A stretch of DNA of 64,000 nucleotides, taken from the NCBI RefSeq assembly GCF_000399685.1, contig NZ_KB976987.1:1114954-1178953 (forward strand), in the 5' to 3' direction. A program made the translations under genes and the position numbers. This document shows, piece by piece, positions 1-8,634 of the stretch. The stretch comes from Acinetobacter pittii ANC 4050 (GTDB lineage: Bacteria; Pseudomonadota; Gammaproteobacteria; Pseudomonadales; Moraxellaceae). The number at the start of each line of letters is the position of its first letter. Positions within the stretch are counted from its first letter, which is position 1. The notes below the pieces were generated by a model that was not told where the DNA came from, ran no database searches, and saw nothing but the letters and a program-made list of their open reading frames with translations.

Positions 1-954
1 AGTACCATTGTCTCTGAATATATGCCTGTAAAACGTAAAGCATTCCTTACAGGCCTTGCTGGCTGTGGTTTCATGCTGGGTATTTCGTGTGGTGGTGTGC
101 TGTCAGCTTATTTGTTAGAAAGCTATGGCTGGGCTAAAGTGATTATTATTGGCGGAAGTATTCCCCTCATTTTAGTGGTTGCTTTATTGCTTAAATTACC
201 TGAATCAACGCAATACTTAATTACACGTCATCAACAAGATAAAGCACAGCGTATCTTAGAAAATATTCAAGGTCATTCTTTTCAAGAGCCAGTAAAACTT
301 GTCTTAACTCAATCAGAAACTGCATCAGATGAAAATCCAGTTAAAGTAGTTCTAGGAAAATATCTGTGGGGTTCAAGCATGCTTTGGCTCTGCTGTTTTA
401 CTAGTCTTTTGGTGTTCTATCTTTTAACAAGCTGGATGCCAACAATTTTAAAAACAGCAGGTTTCAGTACTCAACAGTTTAGTTTAATCGCCGCGATTTT
501 TCCTTTTGGCGGTGTGATTGGCGCCAGCATTATGGGCTGGTACATGGATAAATTAAATCCAACTACAGTGATTAAATATTCATATCTTATTGCTTTCGGA
601 CTATTCATTGTTGCTGGTCTGGTGAGCTCAAATATCTTCTTATTGGGTCTTACTATTTTCTTAATTGGTGCCTTACTCGCTGGTGCACAATCTTCATTGC
701 TGCCACTTGCTGCTATGTTCTATCCGGCAGTGTGCCGCGCGGTTGGTGTTTCATGGATGCATGGTATTGGTCGTATCGGTGCAATTTTAGGTGCTTTCTT
801 TGGCTCGCTCATTTTTACTTTTAACCTAAGCTTAAGCGGTATTTTCTTTATTCTCGCACTACCAACCTTCATTTCATTTATTGCACTTAGCCTCAAAGTG
901 ATTTATGAGAAATCTAAAAACAAACAAGTGTTAAAGCTCGAAGAAAGTATCTAA
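1..954 (+). CDS. MFS transporter, aromatic acid:H+ symporter (AAHS) type, 5'-truncated by window edge
   Basis: The reading frame is open from base 1, so the N-terminal part lies outside the window; the ATG at 22 is internal. About 317 residues remain. They start with S-E-Y-M-P-x-x-R-K, the loop that follows the central helices in the AAHS branch of the major facilitator superfamily (BenK, PcaK, MucK relatives). After it come some eight hydrophobic helices and a basic C-terminal tail. Family knowledge suggests proton-coupled uptake of an aromatic or related carboxylic acid across the inner membrane; the substrate cannot be read from the sequence. A strong bidirectional hairpin follows the stop codon. 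Confidence 0.8.
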   Translation, partial: STIVSEYMPVKRKAFLTGLAGCGFMLGISCGGVLSAYLLESYGWAKVIIIGGSIPLILVVALLLKLPESTQYLITRHQQDKAQRILENIQGHSFQEPVKLVLTQSETASDENPVKVVLGKYLWGSSMLWLCCFTSLLVFYLLTSWMPTILKTAGFSTQQFSLIAAIFPFGGVIGASIMGWYMDKLNPTTVIKYSYLIAFGLFIVAGLVSSNIFLLGLTIFLIGALLAGAQSSLLPLAAMFYPAVCRAVGVSWMHGIGRIGAILGAFFGSLIFTFNLSLSGIFFILALPTFISFIALSLKVIYEKSKNKQVLKLEESI

Positions 955-970
955 AATTAAGCAATAAAAT

Positions 971-1008
971 AAAAAACTGATTTAAGTAATTAAATCAGTT
1001 TTTTATTT
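971..1008. terminator. Bidirectional rho-independent terminator
   Basis: Near-perfect inverted repeat AAAACTGATTTAA / TTAAATCAGTTTT, preceded by an A-run and followed by a T-run. It sits between the convergent transporter gene and the AraC gene, so it can serve both strands. Confidence 0.85.
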
Positions 1009-1023
1009 GGAAAATATTAAATA

Positions 1024-2010
1024 TTAGAAAATTTTGCCTTTGGTCTCACTTGGATTTTCGCCAAATTCTTCACGATACTCTTGAGAAAAACGACTTAAAT
1101 GGTTAAAACCCCAGTCATAGGCGAGCTTTGAAATAGAAATCTTTCTATCTGCTCCTGTGGTGCTCAAGATTTTATAAATTTGTTGGAGACGATATTTTTT
1201 CAAATATGACATTGGGCTGGTGCCGTAGTACTGTTGAAATTCATCATACAATTTTGATTTTGAAACCCCAGCCAGACGCTGCAAGTCTTCTGCACAGATT
1301 TCTTCATGGGCATGTTCAATAATAAAATTACGGACCTTACGGATATATGCTGGCTCATCTTGACGTGAGAGAGACTTTAAGGCTTCAGAGTAATTATTTT
1401 CTTGAGACAACAACAGTGCTTTAATGACAAAATTTTCGTAGTCTTCAGACAACATCTGCAAACCATAAAAATTGCTATATTGAGATTTTAACTGTACAAA
1501 ATTTTGAATATTCTTCCACCATGCACCAATGAGTTGCTCAGAGTCCAGATGCATTTCAGGATTAAAAATAATAGGAGTTTCTATAGGTTTATTTAATAGA
1601 TCTGCAAGGACAATCTGCATACTCCGCTCAGGAATAACCACCTGAAATTTTCTGCAATCTTTATCGATAATCAAATCTTGTTGATCGTTATTTGAAACAA
1701 TAAGGCCTCTATTTTCATCAGATTGATAGTGAGCGCCACGAATGTTGAGAGCTTGTCGACCTTGTATCGGTAAACTAATACTATAAGCCTTTAAATTTGA
1801 GATGTTAATGGCAACGTTTGCACCATAACTGATTGTACCGATTGCCATTTTTTTATTAGGCAAACGCATTCCGTCATAGTGAAAATCGAGAGTGTCTTTG
1901 TAAATTGTATCTAGACGGTGTTCACCACAAATCGTGGACATCAAATTCTGCGCAAATTCAGCTTTGCGTGAATAATGATTGAGTTCCATCTGTTGGCTGA
2001 GTGATATCAT
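1024..2010 (-). CDS. AraC family transcriptional regulator
   Basis: A 328-residue one-component regulator. The C-terminal ~105 residues (about 222-328) form the two-helix-turn-helix AraC/XylS DNA-binding domain, with the typical L-A-G-V-S-K-S-K-L and W-G-F-N-H-L-S-R-F stretches. The N-terminal ~200 residues resemble the AraC-binding-like effector domain (PF14525 type) found with regulators of aromatic degradation. The start ATG has AGGTG about 8 bases upstream. It faces the transporter gene convergently, so it may control that gene or a cluster outside the window; no effector can be named. Confidence 0.88.
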   Translation of the reverse strand: MISLSQQMELNHYSRKAEFAQNLMSTICGEHRLDTIYKDTLDFHYDGMRLPNKKMAIGTISYGANVAINISNLKAYSISLPIQGRQALNIRGAHYQSDENRGLIVSNNDQQDLIIDKDCRKFQVVIPERSMQIVLADLLNKPIETPIIFNPEMHLDSEQLIGAWWKNIQNFVQLKSQYSNFYGLQMLSEDYENFVIKALLLSQENNYSEALKSLSRQDEPAYIRKVRNFIIEHAHEEICAEDLQRLAGVSKSKLYDEFQQYYGTSPMSYLKKYRLQQIYKILSTTGADRKISISKLAYDWGFNHLSRFSQEYREEFGENPSETKGKIF

Positions 2011-2334
2011 ATCATTTTCACCTAGCTAAATAACTTATTGCTAAAAAAGCAACTTGTATGCCAATTAATATCCGTAAATTGGCGAGTTTTCCTGAAAAAT
2101 ATCTAATCAAGAAAGAGAGTAAAGATTACTTTCTCACACTCTATTAGATTTTAAAAATGGAAATAAGTTAAATACCTTTAAAGTATAATTTTATACCTTA
2201 ACAAACTTATTTTATTAGTTTTTTATCAAAAATATCTTAGGGATAAATCATAATTTTGAACAGTAGACTATGGTAAATTTTAACACATAAAAAACCGCTT
2301 ATTTTAAATAAGCGGCTTTTATAAAATACTTAAA
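2011..2334. other. Intergenic gap with AraC gene promoter region and terminator
   Basis: 324 bases between two minus-strand genes. It holds the hairpin terminator of the dehydrogenase gene near 2289-2320 and otherwise AT-rich DNA that should contain the AraC gene promoter. No ORF, tRNA or convincing operator was seen. Confidence 0.6.
2289..2320 (-). terminator. Terminator of the GntP-hydroxybutyrate dehydrogenase operon
   Basis: Inverted repeat AAAACCGCTTATTT / AAATAAGCGGCTTTT just after the dehydrogenase stop; read on the minus strand the stem is followed by a T-run. Confidence 0.85.
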
Positions 2335-3120
2335 TTATTGGGCGGTATAACCACCATCCATAACCACAGCTTGACCTGTTACTCCACCCGCTTTACTACT
2401 CGCAAGGAAAATTGCATAGTCAGCTATCTCTTCAACAGATAACAAACGTTTTTGAGGAACCATTGCCAAAATTACATCTTCAAGTGCGCTGTCTAAACTC
2501 ACATTACGCGTTTTAGCCAAATCTGCAATTTGACCGCGAACCAATGGTGTATCTACATAACCTGGGCATAAGGCATTCACCGTAATGCCATCACGTGCAC
2601 ATTCTAATGCCGCAACTTTTGTTAGGCCAATTACGCCATGTTTAGCACTGTTATAACCTGCCTTTCCGGCGAAACCAATTAGGCCATTAATTGAAGCCAT
2701 ATTAATAATACGGCCATATTTCTGAGCTTTCATGATTGGAAAAACATGTTTAATACCAATAAACGCTCCAGTTAACATGACTTGAACTAACTTTTGAAAA
2801 ACAGCCGTTGGAAACTCTTCAATAGATGAAACGTGTTGGAAACCAGCATTATTAATTAAGATATCAACCGTACCAAAGGTCTTTTGAGTGAGCTCAATTG
2901 CTTGTTTATAAGCATCTTCATCGGTCACATCACATGGTGCAGATAATGCATCAAAACCTTGCTCTTTAAGTGAATTCGCCGTTTCTTGACACTTTTCAGC
3001 ATTCATATCAGAAATAACAACTTTGGCACCTTCTTGAGCAAATTTCTTAGCAATCTCTAGACCAATACCACTTGCAGAACCTGTAATAAAAGCGACCTTA
3101 CCGTCTAAAAGTTTTGTCAT
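2335..3120 (-). CDS. bdhA: 3-hydroxybutyrate dehydrogenase (SDR family)
   Basis: Oxidises (R)-3-hydroxybutyrate to acetoacetate with NAD+. The 261 residues show the classical short-chain dehydrogenase layout: T-G-S-A-S-G-I-G nucleotide loop (residues 13-20), N-N-A-G (90-93), catalytic S143, and Y156-x3-K160, with a C-terminal G-G-Y-T-A-Q typical of this enzyme. AAGGAG lies 8 bases before the ATG. It is the second gene of a two-gene minus-strand operon, 33 bases after a GntP permease that probably imports the substrate. The acetoacetate produced can be activated and cleaved by the CoA-transferase and thiolase encoded at 7.2-11.3 kb. Confidence 0.9.
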   Translation of the reverse strand: MTKLLDGKVAFITGSASGIGLEIAKKFAQEGAKVVISDMNAEKCQETANSLKEQGFDALSAPCDVTDEDAYKQAIELTQKTFGTVDILINNAGFQHVSSIEEFPTAVFQKLVQVMLTGAFIGIKHVFPIMKAQKYGRIINMASINGLIGFAGKAGYNSAKHGVIGLTKVAALECARDGITVNALCPGYVDTPLVRGQIADLAKTRNVSLDSALEDVILAMVPQKRLLSVEEIADYAIFLASSKAGGVTGQAVVMDGGYTAQ

Positions 3121-3153
3121 TTATTTACTCCTTAATACTTATAACGCGCTGAT

Positions 3154-4575
3154 TTAAACAATACCTGTTACGGTAAAGACCGTAATCACCACAAATACCG
3201 CTAATGTTTTAATTACCGTGACTGCAAAAATATCTTTATATGATTGTTTATGGGTTAAACCTGTAACAGCGAGTAAAGTAATAACAGCACCATTATGCGG
3301 AAGCGTATCCATACCACCCGATGCCATCGCAACCACACGATGCATAACTTCTGGTGGAATACCTGCGGCTAAAATCGCGGCGTTATAATGTTCAGCCATT
3401 GCACTTAAAGCGATACTCATACCACCAGAAGCTGAACCGGTAATACCTGCTAAAACGGTTGTGGTCACAGCTCCATTCACTAAAGGGTTTGTGAAGGTAC
3501 TGCTCATTGCATGGCTAATGAGAGCAAAGCCTGGTAATGACGCGATAATTGCCCCGAAACCATACTCAGAAGCTGTATTCATCACCGCTAAAAGTGAGCC
3601 ACCAATACTGGCATTAATGCCCTCTTTAAAGTTTGTCACTACACGCTGATAATCAAATAAAATTGCAGAAATAATCCCGACAATAAGTGCAAGGCCTACT
3701 GCCCAGATCGCACCAGTTTTCGCAACATCTACGGTGTAATCCGCTAGACCGACAGTGGCAAAATCAAATCCATTTGGATACCACTCTTTGATTGCTTTAG
3801 ACAAATATTTGTTCATTACAGCAACAAGAATAAGAGGTACAAAAGCTAAGAACTGACGCGCCGTACTTCCATTATTTTGCAAGTTCATATCGGCTTCAAT
3901 TTCTTGAGACGAGGTACTGTCTACTCCAAAGCCAGAGTAGCCTTCACCTGCTTTTGCAGCGGCGCGGCGACGCCATTCTAAGTAAGCCAAACCCATGCAT
4001 AAAACAAAAATTGCACCAATAATTCCTAGAAATGGTGCGGCATAAATATTGGTGCCAAAGAATGTGGTTGGAATGACGTTTTGGATTTGTGGTGTACCCG
4101 GCAATGCATCCATGGTAAATGTAAATGCACCAAGCGCGATGGTTCCCGGAATTAATCGTTTTGGAATATTGGCTTGTCTAAATAGCTGGTTTGCAAATGG
4201 ATAAATGGCGAATACAGCAACAAAAAGACTCACACCGCTATAAGTTAAAATTGCACCTAAGAGTACAACGGTTAAAATTGCCTTTTTCGCCCCAATCCAT
4301 CTTACAATGGTTCGAGCAATAGACTCAGCAATTCCTGACATTTCAACGACTTTACCGAAAATTGCCCCCAGCAAAAACACAAGAAAGTAATCTTTAATAA
4401 AGTTCACCATTTTGGGCATAAATACACCCGAATAAAACGGTAAAACATTGGCTGGATTAATGAGTAGAACAGCAAGTAAGGCACAAATTGGTGCCATGAG
4501 AATGACTGAAAAGCCCTTGTAAGCTGTATACATTAACAGCCCAAGCGAAAGTAGAATTACAAATAATTCCCACAT
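3154..4575 (-). CDS. GntP family permease, probable 3-hydroxybutyrate transporter
   Basis: A 473-residue integral membrane protein of the GntP (gluconate:H+ symporter) family with roughly 12-14 hydrophobic segments. It has the conserved G-S-A-S-G-G-M region near residue 385 and M-A-S-G-G-M-D-T-L-P-H-N-G near 415-428. GGGAG precedes the ATG. Because it lies directly upstream of 3-hydroxybutyrate dehydrogenase in the same operon, D-3-hydroxybutyrate is the likeliest substrate; this rests on context, since GntP members also carry gluconate and other hydroxy acids. Confidence 0.88.
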   Translation of the reverse strand: MWELFVILLSLGLLMYTAYKGFSVILMAPICALLAVLLINPANVLPFYSGVFMPKMVNFIKDYFLVFLLGAIFGKVVEMSGIAESIARTIVRWIGAKKAILTVVLLGAILTYSGVSLFVAVFAIYPFANQLFRQANIPKRLIPGTIALGAFTFTMDALPGTPQIQNVIPTTFFGTNIYAAPFLGIIGAIFVLCMGLAYLEWRRRAAAKAGEGYSGFGVDSTSSQEIEADMNLQNNGSTARQFLAFVPLILVAVMNKYLSKAIKEWYPNGFDFATVGLADYTVDVAKTGAIWAVGLALIVGIISAILFDYQRVVTNFKEGINASIGGSLLAVMNTASEYGFGAIIASLPGFALISHAMSSTFTNPLVNGAVTTTVLAGITGSASGGMSIALSAMAEHYNAAILAAGIPPEVMHRVVAMASGGMDTLPHNGAVITLLAVTGLTHKQSYKDIFAVTVIKTLAVFVVITVFTVTGIV

Positions 4576-4976
4576 ATATTCTTTCTCCCTAAAGAATAGA
4601 TATTAGGTTCAATAAAATTACCAAAAAATATTTAGGTTATCCCAAACCTAAAATGATAAAAATCACAATATCTATGTGTGGTAATAGGTAAATGAGCTTA
4701 AAAATAAAATATCACTAAAATATTTAAAAACAATGCAATTTATTTAAATTTTAAAATATCAATAAAACACATATATTTATATAAATTTGTTGGTAAAAAC
4801 ATATTATTTAAAAACTATTATTATTTTATAAAACTTATTAATTATTGAGTAAATTAAATCAATAATTTCATATTATTTAGTAAAGACAATTAAATAATAT
4901 ATTTTTAAAAATATTCTTCATCAAATAAAAAATTAAAGCCCTCTGATAAGGGCTTTTATCAAAACTTATATCTGAT
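4576..4976. other. Very AT-rich intergenic gap
   Basis: About 400 bases made almost entirely of A/T runs between the GntP gene start and the frameshifted lipoprotein gene. It should contain the promoter of the GntP operon and has a terminator hairpin at 4935-4957. No ORF or RNA gene was recognised. Confidence 0.6.
4935..4957 (-). terminator. Terminator downstream of the lipoprotein pseudogene
   Basis: Hairpin AAAGCCCT / AGGGCTTT with a 6-7 base loop, 20 bases beyond the stop of the minus-strand lipoprotein reading frame. Confidence 0.75.
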
Positions 4977-5388
4977 TTATAATGGTAACAATCTAGGTCT
5001 ACGATATGGACCAGAACTTATGCGAAAAATATTTTTAACATTTGGTTTGATATTTTGTTTCTCAAAGGCAGGGTTAAAGCTTGATCCAGTACATAATCCC
5101 TTTCCTTCAGGATCAGGTGCCACTGCCATACTCCATTGCCCTACTGGTAAATAAAATGTTGCTTTCTCACCTGTATCAAAACGTCCAATAGTTTCGAACA
5201 CTTAAGTAACAAGCACTACCTAGAAAGCCAGTATCTCTAGCGATTTCAACTTCAGTATAACCATCTTTATTTTCTTGATAAGCTAATAAACGTTCTTTGG
5301 GTGATTGCTTTGCCATAGTTGTCGAAATAGGCGTTGTGGCACACCCAACCAAAGAAACGACAAAACCCAATAAAAGTATTTTTCTCAT
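4977..5388 (-). pseudogene. Frameshifted lipoprotein gene of unknown function
   Basis: Two minus-strand frames overlap and together look like one protein of about 135 residues. The upstream part starts at the ATG at 5388 with M-R-K-I-L-L-L and a lipobox L-V-G-C, and reads to G-S-A-C-Y-L-S before going out of frame and stopping. The downstream part resumes in another frame as F-E-T-I-G-R-F-D-T-G-E-K-A and ends R-P-R-L-L-P-L. The break lies near 5195-5205 and needs +1 base (or -2) to heal. It could be a true inactivating indel or a sequence error. The downstream part alone has only a GTG at 5201 and no export signal, so separate expression is unlikely. No named family recognised. Confidence 0.7.
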
Positions 5389-5539
5389 GACATTATCCAC
5401 TTTAATAACGAGTTAAATTTAAAAGTTAAGGATAATACAAATCCCCCGTGAGTAGTTTAAGTTTTTGAAAAAAGTATTTATTTTATCTTCGTTATTCAAT
5501 AGAATGCCGATATAAATTTTTATAAGAAAATGAAAACCT

Positions 5540-5926
5540 ATGTGGCTTAAATTTATATTATACCCTCTGGGCCTGTTTGTGCTGTGGCAAATCATTTTCA
5601 TCATTGAACAGCTTTCTTTAGAATTTTTAAATGCGCCACAAATACTTGTAGCTATAATTGCACTGATCATAAATTGCGGTATGCAAATTTTGATTGGGTA
5701 TAAAGTTCCTCAATTAGCACCAAAATATAAGTTTGTAGCGAGTATTACATACATCATCTTATTCACTTTTTTAGTAGCAATTTACTCAACAACTATTTTA
5801 TTAGAAGGCTTAAAAGTTGCTCCTCAAGCAATTTGGCTAGGTTATTTATTTTTTCATGTCGTTGGAATGGCTCTATATTTTGCAAACAATACTGATGAAT
5901 TCTGCTTGGATAACTTACTAAAGTAG
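5540..5926 (+). CDS. Small inner-membrane protein of unknown function
   Basis: A 128-residue protein with four clear hydrophobic helices (roughly residues 5-25, 33-54, 65-90 and 98-116) and a short charged tail. No catalytic motif or known domain was recognised. The ribosome binding site is weak. It stands alone, divergent from the frameshifted lipoprotein gene and 116 bases before a LysR gene on the same strand. Composition matches neighbouring genes. Confidence 0.6.
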   Translation: MWLKFILYPLGLFVLWQIIFIIEQLSLEFLNAPQILVAIIALIINCGMQILIGYKVPQLAPKYKFVASITYIILFTFLVAIYSTTILLEGLKVAPQAIWLGYLFFHVVGMALYFANNTDEFCLDNLLK

Positions 5927-6042
5927 CTCATCCTAGTGTTCCCTGGTTTATTTTTCATAATTTTTTGTCAAAAAACATAATATTAGACAAATTTTCGTAT
6001 AAATTATCCTTTTAGGTGAGCTGAGCAACTTAAAGGAATGAA

Positions 6043-6924
6043 ATGACGCTTAAACAATTAAAAGCTTTTTTAGCTCTTGCGCGTACACTTAACTATGCCA
6101 ATGCATCTTTAGAGCTACATCTAAGCCAGTCTGCTTTAAGCCTCACCATCAAAAGCCTAGAAGAAGAATTAGGCGGAAAATTGTTTAATCGTAATACACG
6201 TCGTGTCGAGCTTACCCAAGAAGGTAAATCCCTTATTCCATATGCTAAAAAATTACTCGCCAATTGGGACGAAATGGAAAACGATGTCAAACAACGTTTT
6301 AAGCTTAATCGTGGAACTTTAAGTATCGCCTCAATGCCCTTCGTGACTCATGCAATTTTGCCTGAGGTGATTCATCAATTCTTAGAACTTCATCCCAACC
6401 TGAACTTTTCAATTCACGATATTCCAAATGAAACCATTATAGAAAAAGTACAAGATGGTATCTTCGAGCTTGGCATCTGCTTTGAACCAGACCTTACCGA
6501 AGGCTTAGAGTTTAAACCTCTGTTTGAAGAAGACTTCTTGGCTCTATTACCTAAGACTCATCCTCTTGCTCAATCACCTTCTATTACATGGCACGAGCTT
6601 TGTTCAAATCCATTCGTGACCTTACAAAAACCTTCAATTGTTCGATATTTAGTTGAGCAAAATTGTTTGCGAAATAATATAACGCTCGATTTAAAAGTCG
6701 AATGTCATCAAATTTCATCACTTTCAAGTTTTGTGGCTTATGGAATTGGAGTAAGTGCTATTCCTAGACACTTTGCTAAACACATTGATAAAGAACATAA
6801 CGTGTTAATTGATTTAAAAGATGAAGCTATTCATAAGACTGTTGGAATTGTTTATAAAAAGAACTTTGAAATTTCAAATATTTCTGCCCAATTTATTGAG
6901 GCTTTAGTTCAATATAAATTTTAA
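6043..6924 (+). CDS. LysR family transcriptional regulator, probable regulator of ketone-body genes
   Basis: 293 residues: an N-terminal winged helix-turn-helix (about residues 1-60, with A-N-A-S-L-E-L-H-L-S-Q-S-A-L-S) followed by a periplasmic-binding-protein-like effector domain. AAAGGA precedes the ATG. It lies immediately upstream of, and in the same direction as, the CoA-transferase/permease/thiolase genes, with a 246-base gap that should hold their promoter. Control of acetoacetate use is therefore a reasonable inference, but nothing in the protein identifies the inducer. Confidence 0.88.
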   Translation: MTLKQLKAFLALARTLNYANASLELHLSQSALSLTIKSLEEELGGKLFNRNTRRVELTQEGKSLIPYAKKLLANWDEMENDVKQRFKLNRGTLSIASMPFVTHAILPEVIHQFLELHPNLNFSIHDIPNETIIEKVQDGIFELGICFEPDLTEGLEFKPLFEEDFLALLPKTHPLAQSPSITWHELCSNPFVTLQKPSIVRYLVEQNCLRNNITLDLKVECHQISSLSSFVAYGIGVSAIPRHFAKHIDKEHNVLIDLKDEAIHKTVGIVYKKNFEISNISAQFIEALVQYKF

Positions 6925-7170
6925 AAAATTAAACACTGCATTTTTATGGTGAGCTAAGCCTACGCTTAAGCTAAATTTATTAATTATTATAATTTTCAAT
7001 GCCATGAGATGAATTTTTAAATTATTTCGCTTTATATTAGTCTGATCTTTTGTCGGTAATTTGATACCATTCATTGATTATACTTATTAATCCTTTAAAA
7101 AAATTAACTTCTATAACACGAATTGTGATGCTAAAACTAAGATTACTAAGGGATATAGGATAACAATAGA

Positions 7171-7875
7171 ATGAATAAAGTTTATGCCAATGCAGAGGCA
7201 GCACTGAAAGACGTTATTGCTGACAATCAAACACTTGCGGTAGGCGGTTTTGGTTTATGCGGAATTCCTGAAAAACTAATTGTTGCAGTTAAGCAAAGTG
7301 GTGTGACTGGTCTCACTTGTATTTCAAATAACGCAGGTGTAGATGATTTCGGTTTAGGTATTCTGCTTCAAACCAAACAAATCAAAAAAATGATTTCTTC
7401 TTATGTTGGTGAAAACAAAGAGTTCGAGCGCCAATATTTAAATGGTGAACTTGATGTAGAACTTACCCCACAAGGCACTTTAGCTGAAAAGTTACGTGCT
7501 GGTGGTGCTGGAATTCCTGCGTTTTACACACAAACTGGTGTAGGTACACTCATTGCTGAAGGTAAAGAAGAACGTACCTTTAATGGCAAAAACTACATTT
7601 TAGAAGAATCTTTAACTGCAGATGTTGCTCTAGTTAAAGCATATAAGGCAGATAAAGCGGGTAATTTAGTATTCCGTAAAACTGCTCAAAATTTTAATCC
7701 TGAATGTGCGATGGCTGGAAAAATTACTATCGCAGAGGTTGAACAGGTTGTTGAAATTGGTGAATTGGATCCGGATGAGATTCATCTACCAGGTATTTAT
7801 ATCAACCGAATCATTCTCAATACCACGCCAGAAAAGCGCATTGAACAAAAAACCATACGCACGGAGGCAGTATAA
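7171..7875 (+). CDS. scoA: 3-oxoacid (acetoacetate:succinyl) CoA-transferase subunit A
   Basis: Alpha subunit of a family I CoA-transferase that activates acetoacetate with CoA from succinyl-CoA or acetyl-CoA. The 234 residues include the glycine-rich [10 protein letters not shown] loop (residues 25-34) and the S-N-N-A-G region. It sits one base before the beta subunit gene. SCOT-type enzymes are close relatives of AtoD and of 3-oxoadipate transferases (PcaI/CatI); the neighbouring AtoE-type permease and thiolase, and the absence of aromatic-ring genes, favour acetoacetate. AGGA lies upstream of the ATG. Confidence 0.88.
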   Translation: MNKVYANAEAALKDVIADNQTLAVGGFGLCGIPEKLIVAVKQSGVTGLTCISNNAGVDDFGLGILLQTKQIKKMISSYVGENKEFERQYLNGELDVELTPQGTLAEKLRAGGAGIPAFYTQTGVGTLIAEGKEERTFNGKNYILEESLTADVALVKAYKADKAGNLVFRKTAQNFNPECAMAGKITIAEVEQVVEIGELDPDEIHLPGIYINRIILNTTPEKRIEQKTIRTEAV

Positions 7876-7876
7876 A

Positions 7877-8518
7877 ATGGCTTGGTCACGTAATGAAATG
7901 GCACAACGTGCTGCACAAGAACTAGAAGACGGTTTTTATGTCAATTTGGGTATTGGCTTACCTACCCTAGTGGCTAACTATATTCCTGAAAATATTAATG
8001 TTTGGCTTCAATCTGAAAATGGCCTTTTAGGTATCGGTGAATTTCCAACTGAAGAAACTGTTGATGCTGATTTAATTAATGCCGGTAAACAAACAGTTAC
8101 TGCACGTCCTGGCGCTGCCTTTTTCTCAAGCTCAGAATCTTTTGCCATGATCCGTGGTGGCCATGTCAACATTGCGATTTTAGGTGGAATGGAAGTTTCT
8201 GAAAATGGTGACTTAGCTAACTGGATGATTCCGGGTAAAAAAGTCAAAGGTATGGGTGGTGCAATGGACTTGGTTGTTGGTGTTCAAAAAGTTGTTGTGC
8301 TTATGGAACATTGTGCAAAAGATGGTACGCCCAAAATCGTAAGAGACTGTAGTTTGCCTTTAACAGGTAAAGGTGTGGTTCATCGCGTAATTACTGACTT
8401 AGGCGTAATGGATATTACCCCACAAGGCGTAGAACTCATTGAACTAGCTAAAGATGTCACGCTTGAACAGATTCAAGCTGCTACAGGTGTTGAGTTTCAC
8501 AAAACATTAGCCGCGTAA
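7877..8518 (+). CDS. scoB: 3-oxoacid CoA-transferase subunit B
   Basis: The 213-residue beta subunit. E47 in the S-E-N-G-L-L-G motif is the predicted catalytic glutamate that carries CoA as a thioester. The start is the ATG at 7877, one base after the subunit A stop and preceded by GGAGG within the end of that gene, so the two are translationally coupled; an in-frame start much further upstream would overlap subunit A in another frame and is rejected. Together the two subunits form the usual heterodimer/heterotetramer. Confidence 0.9.
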   Translation: MAWSRNEMAQRAAQELEDGFYVNLGIGLPTLVANYIPENINVWLQSENGLLGIGEFPTEETVDADLINAGKQTVTARPGAAFFSSSESFAMIRGGHVNIAILGGMEVSENGDLANWMIPGKKVKGMGGAMDLVVGVQKVVVLMEHCAKDGTPKIVRDCSLPLTGKGVVHRVITDLGVMDITPQGVELIELAKDVTLEQIQAATGVEFHKTLAA

Positions 8519-8634
8519 ATTTTAATTTTTAGTTAGCGAGATAAGACTTAAGTTAGAAGGTGAGCTTAAGTCTTAACCCTTTTAAGCACCGGATGTGCTG
8601 TCTATAAATAAGAACGAGAAGGATTTTTTCAGCT

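Noticed and set aside
3461..3649. Plus-strand ORF of 62 codons inside the GntP gene
   Set aside because: It lies wholly within a well-supported minus-strand permease gene and has no ribosome binding site or family similarity.
7706..7876. Longer N-terminus for CoA-transferase subunit B
   Set aside because: The extension overlaps subunit A in another frame and does not fit the family start; the ATG at 7877 has a good ribosome binding site.
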